From assembly GCA_038533155.1 (NCBI GenBank), contig JBCAZH010000002.1, positions 103,569 to 167,568 of the forward strand: 64,000 nt of DNA, in the 5' to 3' direction. A program made the position numbers and the translations under genes. The notes beneath the pieces were generated by a model, which was not told the DNA's origin, searched no databases, and saw nothing but the letters and a program-made list of their open reading frames with translations. Positions 25,366 to 33,580 of this stretch are shown one piece after another; the first letter of the stretch is position 1; every line of letters starts with the position of its first letter. The stretch comes from CALBPI01 sp038533155 (GTDB taxonomy: Bacteria > Pseudomonadota > Gammaproteobacteria > Steroidobacterales > Woeseiaceae).

Positions 25366-26478
25366 ATGATGCAGCCGAAATCTGAGCCTGCTGGGGCGCG
25401 GCGAATCTATCATTATCCCGAGTCACTCGCGATGCACCGTGGAGGTGTTTTGCAGCAGCCGACGCTTGCCTACGAGACCTGGGGTCAACTCAATCACAAT
25501 GCCGATAACGGGGTTCTGTTGTTCACCGGGTTGTCACCATCGGCGCATGCCGCCTCGTCGCCGGCAGATCCATCTCCCGGATGGTGGGAAGAGATGGTGG
25601 GCCCGGGGCGGCCGATCGATACTGAGCGACTATTCGTTGTGTGTGTGAATTCGATTGGGAGTTGTTTCGGATCGACCGGACCGGCGAGTATCGACCCGGC
25701 GACGAGCCAGCGCTATCGAATCGATTTCCCAGTGCTGTCACTCGAAGATTTGGCGACGGGGAGCGCGCTCGTTTTGGATCACCTCGGGATCGAGCGGGTG
25801 CGCACGGCGGTGGGGTGTTCGATGGGCGGCATGACGGCGCTCGCCTTCGCGATCCGGTTTCCAGATCGTGTTGATGAGCTGGTCTCCGTATCGTCCGCGG
25901 CCCGCGCGGCGCCGTTCGCCATTGCGCTGCGTTCGTTGCAGCGGGAGATGGTGCGCCGCGATCCAGCATGGGAATCGGGGCGCTACGATGGGCATGGTCC
26001 CACGATGGGTATGAAGATGGCCCGAAAGCTCGGCATGATCTCGTATCGATCTGCTGAGGAGTGGCTGATGCGCTTCGGCAGGGAGCGGGTATCTGCCGAA
26101 CGCCAGGCCAACGATCCGTTCTGCATCGACTTCGAGGTCGAAAGCTACCTGCAGGCGCATGCCGAGAAGTTCACGGGTGACTTCGATCCCAATTGTTATT
26201 TGTATCTGTCGCGAGCCATGGATCTTTTCGATGTTGCAGATTATGGCGGATCGGTCGCAAGCGGGTTGGCCAAGACACGGTTGTCACGGGCGCTAGTGAT
26301 CGGCGTGACCAGCGATATCCTTTTTCCAATCGCTCAACAAGCTGAGCTTTCTGAGGCTTTAGAGGCACATAAGTGCGAAACCCAATTTGAAGTCTTACCA
26401 TCAATCCAAGGGCACGATTCGTTCCTGGTTGATATGGACCGGTTTCGGCCGGTGATCGGGGACTGGTTTTTGCGGTAA
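25366..26478 (+). CDS. MetX-family acyltransferase, probable serine O-succinyltransferase
   Basis: Alpha/beta-hydrolase-fold acyltransferase, 370 residues from ATG 25366. The triad is Ser152 (VGCSMGG), Asp317 (TSDILFP) and His350 (QGHDSF). Annotated by family it would be homoserine O-acetyltransferase MetX. However, segments such as FTGLSPSAHAASSPA, GWWEEMVGPG, FVVCVNSIGSCFGSTG and FDPNCYLYLSRAMD match, as I recall, the xanthomonad and Lysobacter serine O-succinyltransferases that feed cysteine synthesis. The neighbour, cysteine dioxygenase, supports a cysteine role. Certain as a family member; substrate assignment is moderate. Confidence 0.85.
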   Translation: MMQPKSEPAGARRIYHYPESLAMHRGGVLQQPTLAYETWGQLNHNADNGVLLFTGLSPSAHAASSPADPSPGWWEEMVGPGRPIDTERLFVVCVNSIGSCFGSTGPASIDPATSQRYRIDFPVLSLEDLATGSALVLDHLGIERVRTAVGCSMGGMTALAFAIRFPDRVDELVSVSSAARAAPFAIALRSLQREMVRRDPAWESGRYDGHGPTMGMKMARKLGMISYRSAEEWLMRFGRERVSAERQANDPFCIDFEVESYLQAHAEKFTGDFDPNCYLYLSRAMDLFDVADYGGSVASGLAKTRLSRALVIGVTSDILFPIAQQAELSEALEAHKCETQFEVLPSIQGHDSFLVDMDRFRPVIGDWFLR

Positions 26479-26543
26479 CGCATCAAACTTTCGTGTGACG
26501 TCTTCGGCAATGCACGCACATCCTGTTTTGTTATCATGAGAGC

Positions 26544-27137
26544 ATGGCAGCCGCGAGCGAAAAATTACTTCATCCAGGACTTCAACCGTTGGTTGAACTG
26601 GTCGACGCGGCTGTGTCGCTCGATAGCGAGTCGGCCATTACCGAGGCGATCAAGAACGACTTGTGTCGCATGATCCGGACCAATGCCTTTGAGTTGCCAG
26701 TCGGTGTTATGAGTCCTCGCGCGGACCGCTATGCCAGGCGCCTACTGCATCGTGACCCGGAGCGCGGCTACTCGATCGTTGCGATGACCTGGGGCGCCTG
26801 CCAGAGCACGCCAATCCACGACCACGCTGGCATGTGGTGTGTCGAGGGTGTGTGTGCTGGGACAATCGATGTGCAGCAGTTTGAGTTGATGGCGCACGAA
26901 CCGGAGGCCGAGCGCTACCGATTCGAACCTCGCAACAGCTACATGGCCGGCATCGGCAGCGCGGGCTGTCTGATTCCGCCGTACGAATACCACTTGATCG
27001 CCAACCCATGCGATCGCACCCCGGCCGTGTCGCTGCATATTTACGGTGGCGACATGGACCACTGTCATGTTTTCGTTCGAGAAGGCGAAACCGATTGGTA
27101 CCGACGCGTGATGCGGTCTTTGTCGTTTGACGACTAG
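26544..27137 (+). CDS. cysteine dioxygenase
   Basis: Non-haem iron cupin enzyme that oxidises L-cysteine to cysteine sulfinate. The 197-residue protein has iron ligands His92, His94 (TPIHDHAGMW) and His150 (YEYHLIAN), and a cysteine at 99 near the position of the Cys-Tyr crosslink of mammalian enzymes, with Tyr166 in HIYGGDM. It lies 65 bp after the acyltransferase. A TATCAT at 26532-26537 sits only 6 nt before the ATG. Ends touch those of convergent xseA. Mercaptopropionate or other thiol dioxygenases share the fold. Confidence 0.85.
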   Translation: MAAASEKLLHPGLQPLVELVDAAVSLDSESAITEAIKNDLCRMIRTNAFELPVGVMSPRADRYARRLLHRDPERGYSIVAMTWGACQSTPIHDHAGMWCVEGVCAGTIDVQQFELMAHEPEAERYRFEPRNSYMAGIGSAGCLIPPYEYHLIANPCDRTPAVSLHIYGGDMDHCHVFVREGETDWYRRVMRSLSFDD

Positions 27138-28505
27138 CTAGGGCTCGTCGTCGGCTCGTAATCGCGTGACTTCGGCATCGAACGCGCCGCCTTTGATCAG
27201 AACTTCCGTCTGATCGCCTACCGTTAAGTCTGAGACGTGGTGGACTGCGCGTCCTTCGTCGTCCCGGACGATTGCGTAGCCGCGCTCGAGCGTTGCCAGT
27301 GGGCTCATGGTTTGAAGCTGGCGGACGTCCGAGCGTAACTTCGCGCGCCGCTGTTCAAGCAGGGTGCGCTGCGCGTTGACGAGGGACTTGTAAAGGAACG
27401 CCAGTCGGTCGGATTGCCGTACTACACGGTTAGCGGGACTCAATGCGCTCAGCCGGGTCATCGCCAACGTAAGGCGCTGCGAATCGGATTGCCAAAGTCG
27501 CTTTAAGGCGTGAGGCAATCTTTCCACGAGGGTGGCAAGGTGTGCTTGCTGACGGGTCAGGCGAGCCTTGGGCCCGGCCACCGTAAGCCGGTGCGTCAGG
27601 AAATCGCTGCGCTGCGCGATTTCCTGCAGACGGCGTTGCTGGGCGCTCGCGAGCCGCGACTTCAACGTCTGTAGATTGCGCGCTAACGTTTGACCATCTG
27701 GCGTTGCTAACTCGGCCGCAGCACTTGGAGTCGGGGCGGTGAGATCGGCGACAAAATCGACGATGGTCGTGTCGGTTTCGTGCCCGACGCCGGTGATAAC
27801 GGGTGTATTGCAGTCTGCGAGCGTTCGCGCCAAGGTCTCGTCATTGAACGCGGCCAGATCCTCCATCGACCCACCACCTCGCACGGCAAGCAACACATCG
27901 CAGTCGCCACGTGCGTCGGCTCGACGGATGGCTTGAACCAACTCGCTAGGTGCAGCGCTCCCTTGGACGCTCGCCGGGAACACAAGCACCGGTATGCTGG
28001 GCATCCGACGCCGCAGGACCTTCAGGACGTCGCGGATTGCAGCGCCGGACGGCGATGTGACCACGCCGATACGTCTGGGATAGTGTGGAATCGGTTGCTT
28101 GCGGTCACTGGCGAACAGTCCTTCAGCAGCAAGTGCGCGCTTGAGTTGCTCGAATGCGAGTCTCAGCGCGCCTTCACCCGCTGGCTCCAGATGTTCAACG
28201 ATTAGCTGATAGTCGCCACGGGGTTCGTACAAACTCAGTCGACCCCGCACGAGGACCTGATCGCCATTGACAAGGTCTCGAACACTGCCGCGCTGCCTTT
28301 GGCGAAAAAATGCCGCACGTAATTGGGCGCTTGGGTCTTTGAGGCTGAAATAGAGGTGCCCCGACGCGGGTCTTGCGAGATTAGAAATCTCCGCCTCGAC
28401 CCAAACGGTGCCGAAACCGTTCTCCAGCAACGTTCGAACCTCGCGGTTTAAGTCACTGACGCGCCAAACTTCTCCGGTGCCGTGATGTCCTGTTGTTGTG
28501 TGCAT
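27138..28505 (-). CDS. xseA: exodeoxyribonuclease VII large subunit
   Basis: Catalytic large subunit of ExoVII, which degrades single-stranded DNA and works with XseB. The 455-residue protein has the N-terminal OB fold (about 10-110, VWVEAEISNLARPASGHLYFSLKD), the catalytic domain with RIGVVTSPSGAAIRDVL, RGGGSMEDLAAFND and GVGHETDTTIVDFVAD, and a long helical C-terminal half. It is divergent from guaB as in E. coli. xseB is not in the window. Confidence 0.96.
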   Translation of the reverse strand: MHTTTGHHGTGEVWRVSDLNREVRTLLENGFGTVWVEAEISNLARPASGHLYFSLKDPSAQLRAAFFRQRQRGSVRDLVNGDQVLVRGRLSLYEPRGDYQLIVEHLEPAGEGALRLAFEQLKRALAAEGLFASDRKQPIPHYPRRIGVVTSPSGAAIRDVLKVLRRRMPSIPVLVFPASVQGSAAPSELVQAIRRADARGDCDVLLAVRGGGSMEDLAAFNDETLARTLADCNTPVITGVGHETDTTIVDFVADLTAPTPSAAAELATPDGQTLARNLQTLKSRLASAQQRRLQEIAQRSDFLTHRLTVAGPKARLTRQQAHLATLVERLPHALKRLWQSDSQRLTLAMTRLSALSPANRVVRQSDRLAFLYKSLVNAQRTLLEQRRAKLRSDVRQLQTMSPLATLERGYAIVRDDEGRAVHHVSDLTVGDQTEVLIKGGAFDAEVTRLRADDEP

Positions 28506-28578
28506 CCATCGAGGGTAGCGCGGATGAGCAATGACGGAAATGCCAATGACTTCGGTTATAGGATCGCGGTATCATGGC

Positions 28579-28588
28579 GGGTTAACCC
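28579..28588. promoter_or_regulatory. palindrome and -10 element upstream of guaB
   Basis: A perfect 10-bp palindrome GGGTTAACCC lies 4 nt downstream of a TATCAT hexamer (28570-28575) in the xseA/guaB divergent region, 34 bp before the guaB ATG. It would overlap the start of transcription. No known purine-regulator box is recognised. Confidence 0.3.
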
Positions 28589-28622
28589 AACCCATCTGGA
28601 GCCCGCAAATGAGTATGGTCTT

Positions 28623-30083
28623 ATGAGAATTGCCAAGGAAGCACTCACATTTGACGATGTGCTGTTACAGCCGGCTTATTCGGATGTTCTGCCCCGCGAG
28701 GTGTCTCTCGCAACTCGACTGACGCGCTCGATCAACATGAACGTCCCGATTCTGTCGGCGGCGATGGATACCGTCACCGAAGCGCGGTTGGCGATCACCC
28801 TCGCGCAGGAGGGTGGCATCGGCATCATCCACAAAAACATGCCGCCTGCGGAGCAGGCTCGGCAAGTCCGGATCGTCAAGAAATACGAAAGCGGGATTAT
28901 TAGCGACCCGATTACGGTCGGCCCGAACATGACGATTCGGGAGGTGCTCGCGCTGACACGGGCCAAAAACATCTCCGGTGTACCCGTGGTCGACGGCGCC
29001 GAGACCGTCGGTATCGTGACCAATAGGGATCTTCGCTATGAGACCCAGCTTGAGGCACCCGTCTCGAGCGTCATGACACCCAAGTCAAAACTGATCACCG
29101 TGCGGGAGGGTGCGCCTGACGAAGAGGTGTTGTCACTGCTGCACAAGCATCGAATTGAGAAAGTGCTTGTGGTGGACGATAACTTCGGCCTGCGCGGCAT
29201 GATCACCGCGAAGGATTTCCAAAAGGCGAGCGATTTTCCTCGTGCTTGCAAGGACGAGCGTGGTGCGCTTCGCGTAGGCGCGGCCGTCGGTACAGGCGGT
29301 GACACCGAAGAGCGAGTGGCGTTGTTGATGGCGGCTGGCGTCGATGTCTTGGTTGTTGATACGTCGCACGGTTTCTCTAGGGGCGTTCTCGACCGCGTTT
29401 CGTGGATTCGTCAGCAGTACCCGGATGCGCAGATTGTCGCGGGCAACATTGTGACAGCGGACGCCGCGTTGGCGTTGGTTGATGCGGGTGCAGATTGCGT
29501 GAAGGTCGGTATTGGACCAGGCTCGATATGCACAACACGGATTGTTGCCGGTGTCGGCGTACCGCAGATTAGCGCGGTTGCCGAAGTGGCCGAAGCGCTG
29601 CGCCCGAAAGACATTCCCCTGATTGCGGATGGCGGTGTCCGCTACTCGGGTGATCTTGCGAAAGCCGTCGCCGCGGGCGCCTACGCGATCATGGTCGGTA
29701 GTCTGTTGGCCGGGACCGAAGAGTCGCCGGGCGAAGTTGAGCTGTACAAGGGTCGATCCTATAAGAGCTACCGTGGGATGGGTTCGCTCGGCGCAATGGC
29801 ACAGGGTTCATCCGACCGCTATTTCCAGGACACGACCGATGAGCTGGAAAAACTCGTCCCAGAAGGTATCGAAGGTCGTGTGCCCTACAAAGGTTCGATG
29901 GTCGGGATCGTGCACCAATTGATGGGCGGGTTGCGTGCAGCGATGGGCTACACCGGATGTGCGGATATCGATGCGATGCGAACGCGACCGGAATTTGTGC
30001 GGATTACGGGAGCAGGGATGCGTGAGAGCCACGTGCACGACGTGACGATCACGAAAGAAGCTCCCAACTATCGGACTGAGTGA
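28623..30083 (+). CDS. guaB: inosine-5'-monophosphate dehydrogenase
   Basis: NAD-dependent oxidation of IMP to XMP, the committed step to GMP. The 486-residue protein has the TIM barrel with catalytic Cys303 in GPGSICTTR, the mobile flap, and a central pair of CBS domains (about 92-200) that sense nucleotides. ATG at 28623 matches the family start (MRIAKEALTFDDVLL); a longer frame back to 28482 would overlap divergent xseA and is rejected. It is immediately followed by guaA. Confidence 0.97.
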   Translation: MRIAKEALTFDDVLLQPAYSDVLPREVSLATRLTRSINMNVPILSAAMDTVTEARLAITLAQEGGIGIIHKNMPPAEQARQVRIVKKYESGIISDPITVGPNMTIREVLALTRAKNISGVPVVDGAETVGIVTNRDLRYETQLEAPVSSVMTPKSKLITVREGAPDEEVLSLLHKHRIEKVLVVDDNFGLRGMITAKDFQKASDFPRACKDERGALRVGAAVGTGGDTEERVALLMAAGVDVLVVDTSHGFSRGVLDRVSWIRQQYPDAQIVAGNIVTADAALALVDAGADCVKVGIGPGSICTTRIVAGVGVPQISAVAEVAEALRPKDIPLIADGGVRYSGDLAKAVAAGAYAIMVGSLLAGTEESPGEVELYKGRSYKSYRGMGSLGAMAQGSSDRYFQDTTDELEKLVPEGIEGRVPYKGSMVGIVHQLMGGLRAAMGYTGCADIDAMRTRPEFVRITGAGMRESHVHDVTITKEAPNYRTE

Positions 30084-30088
30084 CGTTG

Positions 30089-31693
30089 ATGGCCGAAGCG
30101 CAGCAGGAAACCACCGTGAACGATATTCACGAAGAACGCGTGCTGATCTTGGATTTCGGGGCGCAGTACACGCAATTGATTGCACGCCGTGTAAGAGAGG
30201 CGGGCGTGTATTCGGAAATCCTACCTTGGGACTTGTCGCCGGAGCGGATCGCTGCGTTCGGCGCCAGGGCGATCATTCTCTCGGGCGGACCTGAGTCGGT
30301 AAATCTGGAAAACCCGCCACGTGTTGCTGAGGTCGTATTCGAACTTGGCATACCGGTCCTGGGTATTTGCTACGGCATGCAGGCAATGGCCGCACAATTG
30401 GGTGGCCAAGTCTCTGCATCTGCGCATCGCGAATTCGGCTTTGCTGAGGTCGACACCAACCCTTCGGTTCTGTTCGATAGTCTCGACGATAGTGGTTCGA
30501 CGGCGAAAGACGGGAGTGGAAGACTCCAGGTGTGGATGTCGCATGGGGACAAGGTCGACGTACTGCCAGAGGGGTTCATTGCGATCGGACAGTCGGAGAA
30601 CTCGCCACTGGCGGCAATGGAAGACGCGACACGAAAATTCTTCGCTGTGCAGTTTCACCCGGAAGTGACGCACACCGTTAGCGGCGCCAAAATTCTGACG
30701 AGATTCGTTCGGGATATCGCCGGTTGCACAGGGCAATGGACGACACCGAATATCGCGCGTGATGCGATAGACAGGATTCGCGAATTGGTCGGCTCGGAGC
30801 GCGTGCTTCTCGGCTTGTCGGGAGGAGTCGATTCGTCGGTCGTTGCTGCATTGCTACATGAGGCTATTGGAGATCAGCTCAGTTGTGTCTTCGTCGATCA
30901 TGGGTTGTTGCGTCAGGACGAGGGTGATCAAGTGATGGCGACGTTTGCGGACAACCTCGGTGTTAAGGTGACACGAGTCAACGCGAGCGAGCGTTTTTTT
31001 GCCGCGCTGGAAGGTGTGGCAGACCCGGAACAGAAGCGCAAAATTATTGGGCGTGAGTTTGTTGAGGTATTCGAGGCGGAATCCAACCGTGAGACCGATG
31101 TTGTTTGGTTAGCGCAAGGCACTATCTACCCAGACGTCATTGAATCTGCGGGCGCGGAAACCGGCAAGGCGCATGTCATCAAGTCCCATCACAACGTCGG
31201 TGGACTGCCGGCGCATATGCGCTTGAAACTTTTGGAACCACTTCGCGAGTTGTTTAAAGACGAAGTGCGGGAGCTCGGCGTCGAACTCGGTCTTCCGCAT
31301 GCGATGGTTTATCGGCATCCATTCCCAGGCCCCGGACTCGGTGTCAGAATTCTTGGTGAGGTTAAAGAAGCCTACGCGAACAAGCTGCGACATGCGGATC
31401 AGATCTTTATCGACGAACTTCGTGCTGCAGATCTCTACGACAAGACGAGTCAAGCGTTCGCGGTATTTCTACCGGTGAAGTCAGTGGCCGTGATGGGCGA
31501 TGGCAGGGCGTATGATCACGTGATCGCTTTGCGGGCTGTTGAGACGGTCGACTTCATGACGGCTCGGTGGGCGCGCCTGCCTTATGAATTCTTAGAACGT
31601 GTGTCATTGCGAATTTGTAATGAGGTGGCCGGAATATCGCGCGTCACATACGATATTTCTGGCAAACCGCCTGCGACGATCGAATGGGAATAG
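30089..31693 (+). CDS. guaA: GMP synthase (glutamine-hydrolysing)
   Basis: Amidates XMP to GMP. The 534-residue protein has a class I amidotransferase domain (Cys94 in GICYGMQ, His190 and Glu192 in FHPEV), the ATP pyrophosphatase PP-loop LSGGVDSS (244-250 region) and the C-terminal dimerisation domain ending in PPATIEWE. ATG at 30089 is chosen; a GTG at 30080 overlapping the guaB stop would add three residues. Confidence 0.97.
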   Translation: MAEAQQETTVNDIHEERVLILDFGAQYTQLIARRVREAGVYSEILPWDLSPERIAAFGARAIILSGGPESVNLENPPRVAEVVFELGIPVLGICYGMQAMAAQLGGQVSASAHREFGFAEVDTNPSVLFDSLDDSGSTAKDGSGRLQVWMSHGDKVDVLPEGFIAIGQSENSPLAAMEDATRKFFAVQFHPEVTHTVSGAKILTRFVRDIAGCTGQWTTPNIARDAIDRIRELVGSERVLLGLSGGVDSSVVAALLHEAIGDQLSCVFVDHGLLRQDEGDQVMATFADNLGVKVTRVNASERFFAALEGVADPEQKRKIIGREFVEVFEAESNRETDVVWLAQGTIYPDVIESAGAETGKAHVIKSHHNVGGLPAHMRLKLLEPLRELFKDEVRELGVELGLPHAMVYRHPFPGPGLGVRILGEVKEAYANKLRHADQIFIDELRAADLYDKTSQAFAVFLPVKSVAVMGDGRAYDHVIALRAVETVDFMTARWARLPYEFLERVSLRICNEVAGISRVTYDISGKPPATIEWE

Positions 31694-31845
31694 CAGCACT
31701 CTGTCTTGGCCATTGTTCGACATTCGCCGATTCGGTATTGCAACGCAGTCTGAGCCACCTTCGGCGGATTTGCGTTGTACGGAGGTGTTAAAAGTGGTGA
31801 GAGTTTTCCTTCACCCGTTGATTTTCGTCAATTGAGATCAGTTCC

Positions 31846-32325
31846 ATGATCAGTAATGACGCGACGCCCGCGCGGTTAGGTGACCACTTTTTCATGATGT
31901 CCGCTTTGCAGCAGGCGAAGATCGCCGCACGCCGTGGTGAGGTCCCCGTGGGGGCTGTGGCAGTGCAACGTGGGCGAGTCATTGCCGTCGGGTCGAATCG
32001 GACTATTACAGATCACGATCCAACCGCACACGCGGAAATCGTCGCGCTACGTGCAGGTGCCGCACAAATGCAGAATTACCGGACCGATGGCGTTACGATC
32101 TACGTCACGCTGGAGCCGTGCCCGATGTGTGCAGGGGCGATGGTGCACGCACGGGTTGATCGGGTAGTGTTTGGAGCCGCAGACCCCAAAACCGGCGCGC
32201 TGGGCGGAGCGCTTGACCTTCTGTCGTCCAGCGCCGTCAATCACCGCTTCGAGGTTACGCAAGGCGTTCTTGGTGCGGAGTGTGGGGAGATGCTGCGCAC
32301 GTTTTTCAGGGAGAGACGCCAGTGA
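31846..32325 (+). CDS. tadA: tRNA-specific adenosine deaminase TadA
   Basis: Converts A34 to inosine in tRNA-Arg(ACG), and is essential. The 159-residue protein has the zinc site TAHAEI (His62, catalytic Glu64) and EPCPMC (Cys92, Cys95), plus NRTITDHDPTAHAE typical of TadA rather than cytidine deaminases. It follows guaA after 152 bp that contain only a weak inverted repeat. Its stop overlaps the next start as GTGA. Confidence 0.95.
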   Translation: MISNDATPARLGDHFFMMSALQQAKIAARRGEVPVGAVAVQRGRVIAVGSNRTITDHDPTAHAEIVALRAGAAQMQNYRTDGVTIYVTLEPCPMCAGAMVHARVDRVVFGAADPKTGALGGALDLLSSSAVNHRFEVTQGVLGAECGEMLRTFFRERRQ

Positions 32326-32819
32326 CCAAAAATCGTGAGAATGCGCAGATCAGTGTTGCGCAAGCGTCGGATCAGCCCGCGATTTTGGATTTGATACCCA
32401 TGCTTGCGGACTTCGATGTGCCGGCGGCGCGAAATCCAGATGACCTGTGGATGAGCGATGCGGAGCTGATTCGGCAGCACTTTGCTGGTAGCGCACCTCA
32501 GACACGCGTATTGGTGGTCAAAGGGGCGGAACAGCAGCTGTTGGGCTTCGCATTGGTTTCGATTGGGGAGGAGCCACTGAGTCACGCCTCCAATGCGCAT
32601 CTTGAGGCGATCGTCGTTGCGCCGGAAGGGCGAGGGCTGGGGCTCGGCCGCCGACTGATGGCAGCGACCGAGCACTTGGCGAGAGAAGAAGGGGTTTCAT
32701 CGGTCACGTTGAACGCGTTCGCCAACAATCGCCGCGCGAGAAACCTCTACGAGTCGTTAGGGTTTGACGGCGAACTCATCCGCTACATCAAACGGCTTCC
32801 GAGTGAACCGTCGGCGTAG
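32322..32819 (+). CDS. GNAT family N-acetyltransferase
   Basis: Acetyl-CoA-dependent N-acetyltransferase of unknown substrate. The 165-residue protein has the acetyl-CoA-binding motif A VVAPEGRGLGLGRRLM and the C-terminal NNRRARNLYESLGF block. GTG at 32322 overlaps the tadA stop and has a GGGAGAG ribosome site, so it is preferred over the upstream GTG at 32280. Its 3' end overlaps that of the convergent surface-protein gene by 63 bp. Confidence 0.87.
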   Translation: MTKNRENAQISVAQASDQPAILDLIPMLADFDVPAARNPDDLWMSDAELIRQHFAGSAPQTRVLVVKGAEQQLLGFALVSIGEEPLSHASNAHLEAIVVAPEGRGLGLGRRLMAATEHLAREEGVSSVTLNAFANNRRARNLYESLGFDGELIRYIKRLPSEPSA

Positions 32820-33509
32820 AGCCAGCGTCGCGATCAATCCCCCTAAGGTCAGCATTCCTGTCGATCCGCCGCCGCCTTCGTTACTAACCACGACGATCGG
32901 TTCATTGGCTTCATCGAGAGAGATACTCTCCAATGGCAGGTCAAACAACTCCGCAGAATCACTCGGTCCGAAATCTGCAACCAACCGACCGTCAAAGGCG
33001 TCATAGATCTCGATAAGCAGATCGTAGTATCCAGTCGGAAAACCCGACACGAGATCTGCGTCATAGAAGTACTCGTCGTTGCCGCTTGAACCGAAGATTC
33101 GAAACGTATCGGTGACGCCGTACTCGGTCCATGGGCCGCCCTCCAAAGAGAGATACAAAACGGCATAAACATCTGCGGAACTAAAGACGGTATCGACGTC
33201 GAATGTGAGTTCAACACGGGTTGAGAAGCCGTCGAAATCGAAATCGTCTCGAATTACGGCAAATGCATCGAACACCCAAAAGTCGATGTTAACGGCGCTG
33301 GTTGAAGGCGCATTGACCGTTGCGCGCGCCGTTCTGACGCCGTCCCCGCGCTCTGGCTTGGCCTTGACAGTCCGCTCAGGCCGCCCGGCGTCTCGTTCAG
33401 AAACGAGCCCTTGCGTTGCCAAGGTCTCAGCATCGGCCTCCGGCGTATTGTCCGCTGCGGCGGTGAGGGCCAGCCCCGATAGCGCCAGGGCAATCAACTT
33501 CGCTTTCAT
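32757..33509 (-). CDS. choice-of-anchor H family exported protein with GlyGly-CTERM-like tail
   Basis: A 250-residue exported protein. It has a signal peptide (1-19), a variable linker (20-70), a beta-rich domain (about 75-205, DFDFDGFSTRVELTFDVD, VSGFPTGYYDLLIEIYDAFDG) that I recognise as the choice-of-anchor H domain, and a sorting tail: GGGGSTG, a hydrophobic helix (about 218-232) and RRR. GlyGly-CTERM tails are processed by rhombosortase. Unusually, 16 residues follow the arginines, where most tails stop, and this end overlaps the acetyltransferase gene. GGAG lies 8 nt before the ATG. Function unknown; surface attachment or secretion is inferred. Confidence 0.78.
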   Translation of the reverse strand: MKAKLIALALSGLALTAAADNTPEADAETLATQGLVSERDAGRPERTVKAKPERGDGVRTARATVNAPSTSAVNIDFWVFDAFAVIRDDFDFDGFSTRVELTFDVDTVFSSADVYAVLYLSLEGGPWTEYGVTDTFRIFGSSGNDEYFYDADLVSGFPTGYYDLLIEIYDAFDGRLVADFGPSDSAELFDLPLESISLDEANEPIVVVSNEGGGGSTGMLTLGGLIATLALRRRFTRKPFDVADEFAVKP

Positions 33510-33540
33510 GGTATCTGCTCCATCTTTTCAGGGTGCAGAT

Positions 33541-33577
33541 GTATTAGGCAACGGTGACGCTGAACCGTCGCTGAACC
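33541..33577 (-). promoter_or_regulatory. candidate response-regulator-activated promoter (11-bp direct repeats)
   Basis: On the minus strand the 9-mer GGTTCAGCG occurs twice with an 11-bp period (33569-33577 and 33558-33566), then 11 nt later a -10-like TAATAC (33541-33546). The repeats stand where a -35 would be, as in PhoB/OmpR-type activated promoters. It lies between the mltF stop and the anchor-H gene, 32 bp before its ATG. Confidence 0.4.
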
Positions 33578-33580
33578 ACG

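Noticed and set aside
31741..31777. Inverted repeat CAACGCA/TGCGTTG after guaA as a terminator
   Set aside because: Arms are 23 bp apart, and no T-run follows; it is more likely chance.
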